Counted from the first letter of the stretch, positions 1 through 9,814 are shown. The stretch: DNA of 64,000 bases from JAHBVL01 sp963712055 (GCA_963712055.1 CAVQGN010000008.1:12287-76286), one strand, 5' to 3'. The notes: generated by a model from the letters alone, not told the origin. Made by a program: numbers and translations.

Positions 1-881
1 TCTTCGACCGAGGAACGATCGGAATCGATCACCATCTTGCCCTGGATTCTTCCGATCAATTCATCGTCGAGGAGATCACCCGGATAAACCCGGGCCATTT
101 CCGATCCTCGCAGGACAAATTCTCCGACTCGATGGTCCAGAACGACGGTGGCTTTGTAGTCATCGACGAGATTCATCAACCCGTTGGTATCGATCGAGCG
201 GAGATAGCCCGATACTCGCGCCGGAATCAATGCTCCTGGCTGCCCCGGAAACTCTGGCGCAGCGGCATATTCGACTCGCTCGGCGTCTGGATCAGAATAG
301 GTGGTAGAGATGAGCGCAAGGGTTTCCTGGGTCACTTCATTCACTAGCACCGAAACCTGAATCAGCCTGGAGACCCGGTGAATGAAGAGTATAAGAACGG
401 CAACACTGGTGATTCCAAGCACAAAGGCAAGAGCGGTGGTGATGGTGGGCACGAACGAAGCGCGGTTCGACGCTTGACTACCAACGGACCAAAGCGCAAT
501 CAAGCAGTAGACAAAGGTACCCAGGAGTAGTCCAAGGGTGACCTGAAACTGGGTGTCCCCAGTGAAACGGCGTAGAAGACGAGGAGTAAACTGGCTCGAG
601 GCGAGCTGGAGCGTGACCACGGTGATCGAGAAAACCACGGCGGCGGCGGAGATGAGAGAGCCAGCGATCGCGGTCAGAACACCTCGTGAGCCGTCAACCC
701 CCCCACGGAAGAGACTGGAGCCATTGACACTCGAGCCATGATCCCAGAGCCACCAATCAATCGCGACCATCGCGACGCCAAGGATCGCGAACGCGATGGT
801 GATGACCGCGGGTAGGAACCAGAGATTGGAGTTGAGATCATTCCACCTCTGGCGGAGACCGGCGCGCGCGTCAAAGTTCAT
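1..881 (-). CDS. DUF2254 family membrane protein (C-terminus cut by window edge)
   Basis: About 293 codons are visible, reading from an ATG at 881 off the left edge of the window. The N-terminal half has four hydrophobic segments. The second is followed by VVTLQLASSQFTPRLLRRF, which is close to the signature of DUF2254 membrane proteins (VALQLASSQFSPR-like). After the fourth segment a soluble domain begins. The family is widespread in bacteria and has no established function. The gene is separated from the next minus-strand gene upstream by a strong hairpin (935-964), so it is probably its own transcription unit. The family call is firm; no role can be stated. Confidence 0.82.
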   Translation of the reverse strand, partial: MNFDARAGLRQRWNDLNSNLWFLPAVITIAFAILGVAMVAIDWWLWDHGSSVNGSSLFRGGVDGSRGVLTAIAGSLISAAAVVFSITVVTLQLASSQFTPRLLRRFTGDTQFQVTLGLLLGTFVYCLIALWSVGSQASNRASFVPTITTALAFVLGITSVAVLILFIHRVSRLIQVSVLVNEVTQETLALISTTYSDPDAERVEYAAAPEFPGQPGALIPARVSGYLRSIDTNGLMNLVDDYKATVVLDHRVGEFVLRGSEMARVYPGDLLDDELIGRIQGKMVIDSDRSSVE

Positions 882-934
882 AGCTGGCAGTGTACACAAC
901 GTCACCTAGCGGTTGAACTCTCTCGCATGGACGC

Positions 935-964
935 AACAATCCCCGGTAAGCCCCGGGGATTGTT
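935..964 (-). terminator. Intrinsic-terminator-like hairpin
   Basis: A perfect 12-bp inverted repeat (AACAATCCCCGG / CCGGGGATTGTT) with a 6-nt loop lies just downstream of the DUF937-like gene on the minus strand. No clear U-run follows it, so termination efficiency is uncertain. Confidence 0.6.
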
Positions 965-986
965 GAAATCGTGAACTGGGGACGAC

Positions 987-1442
987 TTAGCTGAACAGGC
1001 TACCCATTCGCTTGCCGAAGCCTTTTTCGTCTTCTTCGGGTGGCGCTTCTTTGGCGAATGCCTGCGAAAAGGCCGGCATCGACGCGCCCATGACCTTGCC
1101 AGCGGTTTCCTCGTCGACCCCGGCGCCTTCAGCAGCGATCCGGTTGACTGATTCCGTCATCGCGCCAAACATCGTCTTGTACTGGGTCTGCATGGCTTCG
1201 AGGAAAGCCGGATCTTCGGCCATCTTGCCGTACATTGCTTGCATGTTCTCGGGCATCATCTTGACCGATTCGGCATACATCTGCTTCATCGCATCAGGAT
1301 TTTCCTGCGCCGCTTTGCCCATGGCTGGAAGACCAACCTGGAGGATCTTGGTGACCTGATCTGGCTCGATGCCATAGATCTTCGCGGTCATGTTGATCGA
1401 CATCTGGACGGCTGTGTCCATCATCATTGATTGCAAACTCAT
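987..1442 (-). CDS. Small DUF937-like cytoplasmic protein
   Basis: A 151-residue protein without a signal peptide or membrane segment. It is rich in Met, Ala and Glu and mostly helical in appearance. The segment around residues 23-40 (YGIEPDQVTKILQVGLPAM) and a second one around 107-125 (GVDEETAGKVMGASMPAF) look like the two short helical repeats of DUF937 proteins, where a 'G.....V..vl....P.l' pattern recurs. That is a resemblance by eye, not a search result. The ATG at 1442 has GGAGC about 6-7 nt upstream. The gene stands alone between two hairpins. Function unknown. Confidence 0.7.
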   Translation of the reverse strand: MSLQSMMMDTAVQMSINMTAKIYGIEPDQVTKILQVGLPAMGKAAQENPDAMKQMYAESVKMMPENMQAMYGKMAEDPAFLEAMQTQYKTMFGAMTESVNRIAAEGAGVDEETAGKVMGASMPAFSQAFAKEAPPEEDEKGFGKRMGSLFS

Positions 1443-1473
1443 TGCGCTGCTCCGTTCGCCTTACTGCCCTTCA

Positions 1474-1492
1474 GGAGCAAGATTTTTGCTCC
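1474..1492 (-). terminator. Weak hairpin downstream of AbgT-type transporter
   Basis: A 7-bp inverted repeat, GGAGCAA / TTGCTCC, with loop GATTT. It lies 77 nt past the stop of the transporter gene and has no strong T tract on the minus strand. Confidence 0.3.
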
Positions 1493-1568
1493 CCAACAAT
1501 TCTACCGCCACCCTGGTTGATGGAACGTAAACATCCGGCTTCCAGCGACTCCGGTGCAGAAAAGAGAG

Positions 1569-3266
1569 CTATCCGAATTGAACCGGGTAGCCGGGCCCCC
1601 ACGGGATATCGAGCAGGAACCAGATGACAAACATCACGATCCAGATAACCCCCATGATCAAGGCGTAGGGAATCATCAGCGCGATGATCGAACCGATTCC
1701 AGAATCTTTTTTGTACCGTTGAGCGATCGTGACGATGAACGGGAAATAGACCATCAGCGGGGTGAGCGTGTTGACCGGTGTATCACCGACGCGATAGGCA
1801 GCTAGCAGGGTCTGGGGCGCCACGTCGAGCCGGAAAAAGACTGGGATGAATACCGGAGCGAAGATGGCCCACTTCGGGACAGCGCCAGGAATGATGAAAT
1901 CGAGCAGGAAGATCACGAGGATGAAGCCGACCAAGAGCGGAACCGCGCCGAGGCCAAGGCTTTCCAGCAGATCCGCCAGTTTGACACCGATCACATCAGG
2001 CAGGTTGGAATAGTTGAAGAACGCAATGAACTGGGCAATCATCAGGAACATCAGCACCAATCCACCAAGACCATTGAAGGTTTTGGTGATCGCAGCAATG
2101 ACGTCATCCGGGCTGGTGAACGTACCGGCACCATAGCCGTAGGCAACACCCGAAACCAAAAAGAACAAGGTGATGATGAAAAGGAGACTATCCATGAAAG
2201 GAGTCGTGCCGAGAATCGCACCCGTTTGCGGGTCCCGCAACGGAGCGCCGGATGGAGCGGTGAGCGCAGCAATGACTGCGACGGTCCCAAGAAAACCAAA
2301 AAGCGCGAATCGCAGACCGCGGGCATCCGAGGCTTCATCGATCTCCCTGGCGGGCGTGTCTCCCTCGGCGGCGGCCGGCATCATCGACGAATCCCACGGA
2401 CCGAGACGCGGTTCGACAATCCGCTCAGTCACGAAGGTAGCAACGACACTGAGCACGATCACCGAGGCGACACTGAAGTAGTACCCATTGAGGATCGACA
2501 TCGAGTCGCCACCAACCAGCGTGATCGCTTCATTGGCGATCTCGGTCAGCATGGCGTCAGTTGGTTGGGGAATCACGTTGACTGAAAAAGCGGCCGCGAC
2601 ACCAGCGAACCCTGCCGCCATACCGGCGAGCGGATGACGGCCGATGGAGTAGAACGCAACCGCCGCAAGCGGGATCAGGATCAAGTAGCCGGCGTCTGAG
2701 GCGACACTGGAGAGCGCGCCGACAAGCACGATCAGGAACGTAATCAATCCCGCAGGAGCTGATTTGACCAGTTTGCGGATGATCGCATCCATCATACCGG
2801 CGCCTTCAGCCGCTCCAGCGCCGGCCATCGCCAGGAAAGTCACGGCGATGACACCGAATCCCTGGAAATTCAGTAGAAAGGAACTGAAGATGAATCGGAT
2901 GCCATCAACCGAGAGTAATCCCTGGATCGGGATCGTGACTTCGTTGAGTTCGAATTCGGGATCCTGGGCGTAGCCGGTTTCGTTCTCGCTAACCGTCGAG
3001 TACTGGGGCTGTGCGGTGTCTTCGTAGAAGTTCTCCTCGACCAGAACGGGAACCGGTTCGACGATCGTCTCGGTGACGCTGACATCGAGAAAGGCCAGCA
3101 CTTGCGAGAGGACCATGACGAAGATGATGAGATAGAGGAACATCATCACCGGATTGGGGACTTTGTTGCCCAACCGTTCGACGCCGTCCAGCATGCGCTG
3201 GGTCAATGAACCAGCTGCCTCGGCTGGATCGCCGGCAGATGGACTTGGCAGGACTTGTTCCGACAT
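1569..3266 (-). CDS. AbgT family transporter (p-aminobenzoyl-glutamate type)
   Basis: A 565-residue integral membrane protein with roughly a dozen hydrophobic segments. It starts at an ATG with GGAGG 5 nt upstream. Family marks are VPNPVMMFLYLIIFVM near the N-terminus and the motif VIPQPTDAMLTEIA in the middle, typical of AbgT/MtrF proteins. E. coli AbgT imports p-aminobenzoyl-glutamate, and MtrF exports antimetabolites. Here there is a long acidic periplasm-side insertion at about residues 65-115. It is followed on the same strand by peptidase T and an M20 dipeptidase, which suggests uptake of an aminoacyl or dipeptide-like substrate for cytoplasmic hydrolysis. Substrate is inferred only. 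Confidence 0.9.
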   Translation of the reverse strand: MSEQVLPSPSAGDPAEAAGSLTQRMLDGVERLGNKVPNPVMMFLYLIIFVMVLSQVLAFLDVSVTETIVEPVPVLVEENFYEDTAQPQYSTVSENETGYAQDPEFELNEVTIPIQGLLSVDGIRFIFSSFLLNFQGFGVIAVTFLAMAGAGAAEGAGMMDAIIRKLVKSAPAGLITFLIVLVGALSSVASDAGYLILIPLAAVAFYSIGRHPLAGMAAGFAGVAAAFSVNVIPQPTDAMLTEIANEAITLVGGDSMSILNGYYFSVASVIVLSVVATFVTERIVEPRLGPWDSSMMPAAAEGDTPAREIDEASDARGLRFALFGFLGTVAVIAALTAPSGAPLRDPQTGAILGTTPFMDSLLFIITLFFLVSGVAYGYGAGTFTSPDDVIAAITKTFNGLGGLVLMFLMIAQFIAFFNYSNLPDVIGVKLADLLESLGLGAVPLLVGFILVIFLLDFIIPGAVPKWAIFAPVFIPVFFRLDVAPQTLLAAYRVGDTPVNTLTPLMVYFPFIVTIAQRYKKDSGIGSIIALMIPYALIMGVIWIVMFVIWFLLDIPWGPGYPVQFG

Positions 3267-3339
3267 TCCAACCTCCGTTACTGATCACTGACCCAAATAC
3301 GCCGCTGCTGCTTCGACCGACCGATTGTCACCGTACCGA

Positions 3340-3818
3340 ACAAGAGATTCTTCGTTCCTCAGAATGACAGGCGTTTTTGTCATTCCGAGCGTGCGAGGAA
3401 TCTCGTGTTTCCCGCGCTCTGCCCAATCATTACCGCGACCGAACGAGAGATTCTTCGTTCCTCAGAATGACAGTACTTCCGCACCGACCCAGAGATTCTT
3501 CGTTCCTCAGAATGACAGTACTTCCGCACCGACCCAGAGATTCTTCGTTCCTCAGGATGACAGGGGATGTTGTCATTCCGAGCTTGCGAGGAATCTCTGT
3601 TTCCTGGGCTCAACCCCACTGTCACCGTCCCGAACGAGAGATTCTTCGTTCCTCAGAATGACAGGCGTTGTTGTCATTCCGAGCTTGCGAGGAATCTCGT
3701 GTTTCCCGCGCTCTGCCCAATCATTACCGCGACCGAACGAGAGATTCTTCGTTCCTCAGAATGACAGGACTTCCGCACCGACCCAGAGATTCTTCGTTCC
3801 TCAGGATGACAAGGCTGC
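3340..3818. repeat. Inverted-repeat cluster A (hairpin-forming intergenic repeats)
   Basis: Seven copies of GAGATTCTTCGTTCCTCAG + AATGACAG (near 3345, 3444, 3491, 3538, 3637, 3740, 3787) are mixed with three copies in the opposite sense (TGTCATTCCGAGC + TGCGAGGAATCTC near 3377, 3573, 3672). The two forms are nearly reverse complements, so adjacent copies can fold into long hairpins. A block of about 95 bp (3377-3470) is repeated almost exactly at 3672-3767. ORFs across it are repeat artefacts. The cluster fills the gap between AbgT and peptidase T. Confidence 0.92.
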
Positions 3819-3819
3819 G

Positions 3820-5082
3820 CTAGTTCTTCACCTCCGACTTCCAACGCTCGGCGATGCGTAGGCAGAGTTCGGTAGCGACGGCCATGTCCTGGACGCTGAT
3901 CCATTCCAGCGGTCCGTGGATGCCTTGCATGCCGGTGAAGAGGTTCGGGGTGGGCACGCCCATCTCGGTGAGACGGGAACCGTCGGTTCCACCACGGGTG
4001 GGCGTCGAAATCGGATCGAGACCAAGGTCGCGAGCGGCCTCCCGAGCAATTTCGACGGGGCGCATATCCTCTTCGAGCCAGTAGCGCATGTTGCGGTATT
4101 GCGGCGCAATTGTGCAGGAGATTTTGGCGCGCGGCTCAGTCAACTGCAACGACGAGCAAACGCTGCTGATCATTTCGCCAAGTTCAGCCAGTTCATCGCG
4201 TTCAAAACTGCGGATGATGAAATAGAGATCGACCGACGCAGCCGTGCCGTGCACCTGGACCAGATGGATGAATCCTTCACGCCCGGATGTCGTTTCCGGG
4301 GTCCGAGTCACGTGCGGCAGGGTGTCGATCAATTTGGCAGCGAGATGGAGCGCATTGACCATCGTGTCTTTGGCGTCGCCCGGGTGTGTCGAAATGCCCT
4401 CGATATGGACATCCGCCCGGTCAGCCGAAAAAGTCTCGTAGACGATCTCCGGGATTTCACCGCCGTCGAGGGTATACGCGAAATCAGCGCCGAGATCGGT
4501 CGGAAGATTCGGGTGGACGCCACGACCAATTTCCTCATCAGGGGTGAAGCAGAGCCGGATCGGTCCATGTTCGATTTCGGGATGCTGAATCAGATAGCCA
4601 GCCATTGCCATAATGATCGCGATACCGGCTTTGTCGTCCGCGCCAAGCAGGGTGGTTCCGCTCGCGGTGATGATGTCTTCACCAACCTTGCCGGCAAGAT
4701 AGGCTGACTGCCCAGCTGAAAGCACCAGTGAGGGGTCGTCCGGAAAGGTGATGTCCGCACCATCGTAGTTGCGGTGGACGATTGGTTTGACGCCCGTGCC
4801 GGAAAAGGCGGTCGCGGTATCGACATGCGCCAGAAAGGCGATCGTGGGAACGTCGCCTTCGACTGTTGCCGGGATGGTCGCCAGCACGGCCGCGTAATCC
4901 GTTAGGGTAATTTCCTGTGCGCCGATCTCCTGCAGTTCCTGCACAAGGAGGTTGAGCAGATCGAACTGCTTCTCGGTGCTCGGGGTCGATTTCGAGCCAT
5001 CGTCGGCCATCGTGTCGATAACGGCATAGCGAATCAGGCGTTCCTCGAGTTCCTGATCGAAGCGTCCCGTCGAACTACTCAC
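3820..5082 (-). CDS. pepT: Peptidase T (tripeptide aminopeptidase, M20B)
   Basis: A 420-residue cytoplasmic zinc aminopeptidase that removes the N-terminal residue from tripeptides. The M20B metal and catalytic signature is complete: LAHVDTA (His ligand, catalytic Asp), LGADDKAGIA (bridging Asp), TPDEEIGRG (catalytic and ligand Glu), TLDGGE, and a C-terminal HGPLEWIS His ligand. Length matches PepT (about 410). The start is a GTG at 5082 with GAGGAG 8 nt upstream. It lies 45 nt downstream of the M20 dipeptidase gene on the same strand, which points to an operon. Confidence 0.95.
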   Translation of the reverse strand: MSSSTGRFDQELEERLIRYAVIDTMADDGSKSTPSTEKQFDLLNLLVQELQEIGAQEITLTDYAAVLATIPATVEGDVPTIAFLAHVDTATAFSGTGVKPIVHRNYDGADITFPDDPSLVLSAGQSAYLAGKVGEDIITASGTTLLGADDKAGIAIIMAMAGYLIQHPEIEHGPIRLCFTPDEEIGRGVHPNLPTDLGADFAYTLDGGEIPEIVYETFSADRADVHIEGISTHPGDAKDTMVNALHLAAKLIDTLPHVTRTPETTSGREGFIHLVQVHGTAASVDLYFIIRSFERDELAELGEMISSVCSSLQLTEPRAKISCTIAPQYRNMRYWLEEDMRPVEIAREAARDLGLDPISTPTRGGTDGSRLTEMGVPTPNLFTGMQGIHGPLEWISVQDMAVATELCLRIAERWKSEVKN

Positions 5083-5127
5083 CCTGTTTGCTCCTCTGAC
5101 TGATTCAATGCGACGACTGACCGCGTG

Positions 5128-6513
5128 TCAGTCGAGACTGGCGAGCTCTTCGAGATAGACGATAGCGGTTTCGATCCCGCGTTCAAACATTTCGATGCTG
5201 TAGTGCTCATTGGGCGCGTGCAGACCATCGCTGTCGAGACCATATCCCATCATGACCACAGGAATCTGCATCAGTGCCGCGATATCCGCAACGACCGGGA
5301 TGCTGCCGCCGCCACGAACGAAAACCGGGGTGTAGCCCCAGCCTTTTTCGTAGGCACGAACGGCCGCCTGCATTTCGGGCAGGTGATAAGGAATCAGGGC
5401 CGGTTTTCCGGTGGTAAGCAGCGACACGGTCACCTCGACACTCGGTGGGGTAATTGACGCGATGAAATCCCGGATCAGTGCGTATATATCATCCGGATCC
5501 TGATTGGCGACCAGACGGGAACTGAGTTTCGCGCCAGCCACCGCCGGAATGATCGTTTTCGGTCCAGGGCCACTATAGCCACTCCACATCCCATTGATAT
5601 CAAGGGTGGGCCGCGCCGACACCCGTTCGCGGAGGGTGAAGTTTGGATCGCCCCACGATTTCGGAACCCCGGTTGCTTCCCGGAACTGCTCTTCCGAGAT
5701 GGCGGTTTTTTCGACCATCTCGCGTTCGTCTTCTGTCAGTGGCACGACGTCATCATAGAAACCGGGAACGGCGATGGTGCCGTCCTCGTTGTAGAGCTTG
5801 CTGAGGATATCGACGAGCGCCACTGCCGGGTTGTGAGCGGCGCCACCGAAGAAACCGCTGTGGAGATCTTCGCGTGGACCTCGGACCTCGATCTCGAGAT
5901 AGGTCATGCCCCGGAGACTATGGGTGATGGCCGGCTCCTCGATGACACGCATCGACGAATCGCTGATCACACAGACATCGGCCCGGAGTTTTTCGAGGTT
6001 GGCTTCGATAAAAGGGGTCAGGTTCGGCGAGGAGACTTCTTCTTCGCCCTCGAGCAGGATCTTGACATTGATCGGAGCGGCGCCGTTCGTTTGCAACCAC
6101 GATTCGAGCGCTTTGACGTGGATGAAGAGTTGACCCTTGTCATCGGTCGCGCCGCGAGCGAAGATCTTGCCGTCCTTGACGACCGGTTCGAACGGATCGG
6201 TGTCCCATCCCTCATCCAGACTCGCCGGAACGACATCGTAATGGCCATAGACAAGCAGGGTCGGTTTGTCAGGACCTGCGCCGAGCCATTCACCGTAGAC
6301 CACCGGGTGGCCGGCGGTTGGCAGGACCTCGACGTTGTCAAGACCGAGACCGCTCATATGGGCCGCGAGCCAATCTGCCATCCGGGCGACATCACCAGCA
6401 TGAGCCGGATCGCCACTGAGACTGGGAATGCGCAACATCTCGAAGAGTTCCTCGAGAAAGCGACTGCCATGCTCGCGCGAAAAACTCCGAGCTGTATCAC
6501 TCAATTGGGTCAT
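5128..6513 (-). CDS. M20 family dipeptidase
   Basis: A 461-residue metallopeptidase of the M20 (CNDP/DapE/ArgE-like) dipeptidase group. Ligand motifs occur in order: VYGHYDVVP, GATDDKGQ, LEGEEEVSSP, VISDSS and a late LHAPNEH. The dimerisation (lid) domain sits in the middle, with PREDLHSGFFGG typical of long-form M20 dipeptidases. It is predicted cytoplasmic. It is transcribed just ahead of pepT and in the same direction as the penicillin-acylase-type gene, so it is part of a peptide-degrading group. Exact substrate cannot be read from sequence. Confidence 0.93.
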   Translation of the reverse strand: MTQLSDTARSFSREHGSRFLEELFEMLRIPSLSGDPAHAGDVARMADWLAAHMSGLGLDNVEVLPTAGHPVVYGEWLGAGPDKPTLLVYGHYDVVPASLDEGWDTDPFEPVVKDGKIFARGATDDKGQLFIHVKALESWLQTNGAAPINVKILLEGEEEVSSPNLTPFIEANLEKLRADVCVISDSSMRVIEEPAITHSLRGMTYLEIEVRGPREDLHSGFFGGAAHNPAVALVDILSKLYNEDGTIAVPGFYDDVVPLTEDEREMVEKTAISEEQFREATGVPKSWGDPNFTLRERVSARPTLDINGMWSGYSGPGPKTIIPAVAGAKLSSRLVANQDPDDIYALIRDFIASITPPSVEVTVSLLTTGKPALIPYHLPEMQAAVRAYEKGWGYTPVFVRGGGSIPVVADIAALMQIPVVMMGYGLDSDGLHAPNEHYSIEMFERGIETAIVYLEELASLD

Positions 6514-6755
6514 GGCGTGATTCCTCTGACGTCGACGGTAGCGCCCTCTCGCTGAAGCCCAGGAGAGGGAATGTCTTTGCCTCGGCAGTGCGACGTTCGG
6601 ACAGGCCGAGCTTGAGCGAAGGAATGATCATTTGCTGTTCGGGTTTTCAATACACCCGGGACATCAACAATCATGATCGAACAGGACGAAGTATCCCATT
6701 ATTGCCAGCTACCAACTGTAATCCCGAATGTATTTCTGGCTACAGTCGATCATCT

Positions 6756-9149
6756 TCAGTTACGCAGGTTCTGCGTGTGTTCGCTCACAGCAACGACTTG
6801 ATCCCAGTCGAATCTCACCTCAGCGTATCGGCCCTCTTTGTGCATGGCGACTTGATCGCGATAGTGGGGACTCCCCGGAAGACCGGAATGTCCGGGCCAG
6901 GTAACTGAACGAGTCGTTGAGTCGGGATCGAGTGCGGCGATGATCCGATAACTCGGCCCGATCTTCGTGTCGAATGTGCCGATCGGGTTGTAGAACGCAC
7001 TCGAAAGGGTACTGGCGCCTCCCGGTTGGGGTTCCAGCGGGATATCGAAAAGCTCGTGCTGGAGCGGCGTTTGCGCGGCGGGATGGATCGCGCCGAGACG
7101 GTGGATCGATCCCCATGTCCAGACACTCATGTCGGGACCGAGGCGGTCTTCGAGCCATTCGAGGGCTTCCTGCATCGCGGTTTCCATCGCCTGGACACGG
7201 TCGGCTTCTGAGGCGAACCATTTCTCCTCGTTGCGATGAAGCAATGCGCTGCTCATCCCCCACCCCGCGTCCTGAACGAGCGGAACGAGGTTTTCGGCGA
7301 AACGTGCGCGAACGACCTGCTGATGCCAGCGCCAGAAAAAGACGTAGAAGAGCGTTCCGCCGATCGAGTCGACGTCAAGATGGAAATCCCAGTCGCGCAG
7401 GATCTCATCCACGCGTTCGAACGCCGATTCACCGGCTTCTGTCAACGTTGCCAGCAGACCTGGAACGCCACGAGCAGCCCGACCGGAAAAGACGTCATTC
7501 TGCATAGCGGCAAACGTCGCTTCGGTGTGGGGCTGGTACTCCTCGAGCAGGGTTTCCGCGCGGGCGGCGCGATCTTCCACCGCCCAGGTGCCGGAAAGGG
7601 GGTACGGGAAATTGTCCGGCGCGGTTGGATTGTTGGCGCTCGCCACCCAGCCACGTTCGGGATCGATCAACCGGGGCAAGCCGTCGAACGGGATGTAGCC
7701 CTGCCAGGCATCGAGTGGGTTGCTGGCATCGCGGTAGCCACGGATATCGCGGCCGCGCAGAGGGAGTGCTCCAGTGCACTGGTATGCGATCGAACCGGCG
7801 GTGTCGGCCAGCACGAAGTTCCAGGTTGGGCAGCGCCATCCTTCGAGCGCGGTTCGGGCTTCGGCCACTGTGCGGGCACGGCCAAGATCGAGCAGCGCTT
7901 GCGGTTCGTCGGAGGGTTCGGATCCGACCCAGGCGAGTGAAAGTGACGTGTTCGCGCCTCGTTCCGGTCCCCAGAGATCGGCCGGCATCGCGCCGTTGGC
8001 GATGAGGTGATCGACAATCGGACGGCCGTGGGCAAAACGGGTTGACCAGGCAATCGGGGCTTCGTCCCTGACCGATATGACACTCACGCGTTCGTCGAAT
8101 GGCACCCACTTATCGCCATTGTGGTACTCGCCGGGATTATCCGGATTGATCTGTTCGACATAGAGATCGCGCTGCATGCAGATGTTGTTCGTAATCCCCC
8201 AAGCCATCTCCCGGTTGCGGCCAAAACGGACCATCGGCACACCCGGATAGGTCATTCCGATAAGGTCGTAGCCAGCGCCGTGGAGATGGACATCGAACCA
8301 GTCGGCGGGAACGGTGTAGTAAACGTGGGGATCGGACCCGACCATCGCGTGTCCCGATTTCGTGATGTCAGGAGCAGCGGCCCAGTTGTTGCTACCGACA
8401 GCTTCGAGTTGACCCCAGAACGAGGCTTTCGGTTCGGCGACCGGCAGATCGGGAAAGGCCGGAGTTGGATCATAGTTGCCGGAGGGGACGATATAGGCGG
8501 TCTCGCCGTCGGGCTGGAAAAACGCGTCAGCAAGATCGCCGATTCCAGCCCGGACCGCTTCAGGGGTCGAGATCACGGGCAAACGGCCGGTCAAGTACCA
8601 GTACCAGCGTCGCAGGACGGCAATCGAATCGACCGGTTGCCAGGGTTCCGGTTCGTAACCAAGTAATTCGAACTCGATCGGCAAACCGGCTGGCAGGTGC
8701 TCTGTCCAGTAATTGACTCCATCGGCAAAGGCCCCCAACGCATCGCGGCTTTCTGAGGCCGAATGGGCGAGGGCCGCCGTCGCGATTTCGGTCATGCTCA
8801 GGGTACGGGCAAGGATGTCATCGTTGAGCCGGTTCGCGCCGAGGATTTCGGCAAGGCGCCCATGAGCTTGGCGGCGGAGATAGTCGATCTGCCAGAGGCG
8901 GTCCTGGGCCTGCACAACACCGTGAGCAAAGAAGAGATCGTAGGGATCGTCAGCGTGGATGTGGGGCACACCGAAATCGTCGCGAACGATAGTGACGCCC
9001 GACCGAAGCGGTACGCCGGTCATATCTGAACCGAGATCGGTTTTGGCACGGAGATAGGCGTTGACTTCAGCGCGTTCCTCGGCGCTGGCCAAACCGTCCT
9101 GACGGCGGAGGATCGACAAAACTCGGTCGCGGTTGGCGGGAGATGGCAT
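6756..9149 (-). CDS. Penicillin acylase family (Ntn) hydrolase
   Basis: A protein of about 797 residues from the chosen ATG at 9149, 8 nt after AGGAG; ATGs at 9155 and 9185 are alternatives. The class is made as a precursor that cleaves itself into alpha and beta chains. The cleavage motif GSNNWAAAPDITKSG is present, so the predicted N-terminal nucleophile of the beta chain is Ser253 (start at 9149). Upstream, DFGVPHIHADDPYDLFFAHG marks the start of the alpha domain. Unlike secreted family members, no obvious signal peptide is seen. These enzymes cleave amide bonds of acylated amines, including N-acyl homoserine lactones and beta-lactams. The peptide-catabolic neighbours suggest a general amidase role, but quorum-signal degradation is possible. 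Confidence 0.93.
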   Translation of the reverse strand: MPSPANRDRVLSILRRQDGLASAEERAEVNAYLRAKTDLGSDMTGVPLRSGVTIVRDDFGVPHIHADDPYDLFFAHGVVQAQDRLWQIDYLRRQAHGRLAEILGANRLNDDILARTLSMTEIATAALAHSASESRDALGAFADGVNYWTEHLPAGLPIEFELLGYEPEPWQPVDSIAVLRRWYWYLTGRLPVISTPEAVRAGIGDLADAFFQPDGETAYIVPSGNYDPTPAFPDLPVAEPKASFWGQLEAVGSNNWAAAPDITKSGHAMVGSDPHVYYTVPADWFDVHLHGAGYDLIGMTYPGVPMVRFGRNREMAWGITNNICMQRDLYVEQINPDNPGEYHNGDKWVPFDERVSVISVRDEAPIAWSTRFAHGRPIVDHLIANGAMPADLWGPERGANTSLSLAWVGSEPSDEPQALLDLGRARTVAEARTALEGWRCPTWNFVLADTAGSIAYQCTGALPLRGRDIRGYRDASNPLDAWQGYIPFDGLPRLIDPERGWVASANNPTAPDNFPYPLSGTWAVEDRAARAETLLEEYQPHTEATFAAMQNDVFSGRAARGVPGLLATLTEAGESAFERVDEILRDWDFHLDVDSIGGTLFYVFFWRWHQQVVRARFAENLVPLVQDAGWGMSSALLHRNEEKWFASEADRVQAMETAMQEALEWLEDRLGPDMSVWTWGSIHRLGAIHPAAQTPLQHELFDIPLEPQPGGASTLSSAFYNPIGTFDTKIGPSYRIIAALDPDSTTRSVTWPGHSGLPGSPHYRDQVAMHKEGRYAEVRFDWDQVVAVSEHTQNLRN

Positions 9150-9328
9150 GCTCATTGCTCCTGTAGATGCCGAGAAATGGTCCATGCGTCAGCCTACGTC
9201 AGAATATGTCTGCGCGGGAAGAGACAGGGATGGATTGAGGAATTAATGGCGATTATCAATCGTGTGATTCACACTGGATGCTCGAACCGACGTTTCTTCT
9301 GTCCTGATTGCCTCCGGGAGCGATACAC

Positions 9329-9814
9329 ATGAGCACCCTTCTCTTTCCCGATATACCGGCTCGGTCCTTGAGCGGCCGCGCGTATCAATTGCCGCACGAT
9401 CTTGAGGGACGGATCAGCGTGCTGATCGTCGCGTTTCGACGTTGGCACCAGAGCGATGTCGATACCTGGGTGCCATTCTTGCAGAACCTCGCGCTTCGGT
9501 CTCCCGATCTCGCCTTCTATGAACTGGCGACCATTTCTCGACGCTACGGGTTGGCGCGGCGATTTATCGACGGTGGCATGGTCGCCGGTATTCGTAATCA
9601 GGAGATTCTGGAACGCACGTTGACCACGTATATCGATCTCGCGCGGTTGACCGAGCCACTGGGGATCGATGACACCGAATCAATTCAGGTCTATGCCATC
9701 GATGCCAATGGCGTCATCCGCTGGCATGCCACTGGTCCACTCGGACCAGACACGCTTGCCGATGCCGGTGAGCTCGCACGACTGTTGCGGGTAAGAATCG
9801 GCGAAGAGCCATGA
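9329..9814 (+). CDS. Cysteine-free thioredoxin-fold-like protein
   Basis: A 161-residue protein. The start is the ATG at 9329 with GGGAG 8 nt upstream, in preference to a TTG at 9308. The pattern VLIVAFRRWHQSDVDTWVPF followed later by VYAIDANGVIRWHATG resembles peroxiredoxin/AhpC-TSA-like thioredoxin folds, in which the final beta strands read 'vyliDr.G.irwr..G'. It contains no cysteine at all, so classical redox catalysis is excluded. Its TGA overlaps the ATG of the next gene (ATGA at 9811-9814), so the two are translationally coupled. Fold assignment is by pattern only. Confidence 0.65.
   Translation: MSTLLFPDIPARSLSGRAYQLPHDLEGRISVLIVAFRRWHQSDVDTWVPFLQNLALRSPDLAFYELATISRRYGLARRFIDGGMVAGIRNQEILERTLTTYIDLARLTEPLGIDDTESIQVYAIDANGVIRWHATGPLGPDTLADAGELARLLRVRIGEEP

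Noticed and set aside
3325..3861. ORFs reading SSFLRMT / CHPEERRIS-like repeats (also at 57.7-58.6 kb and 60-61 kb)
   Set aside because: They are translations of the intergenic inverted repeats and change frame from copy to copy.
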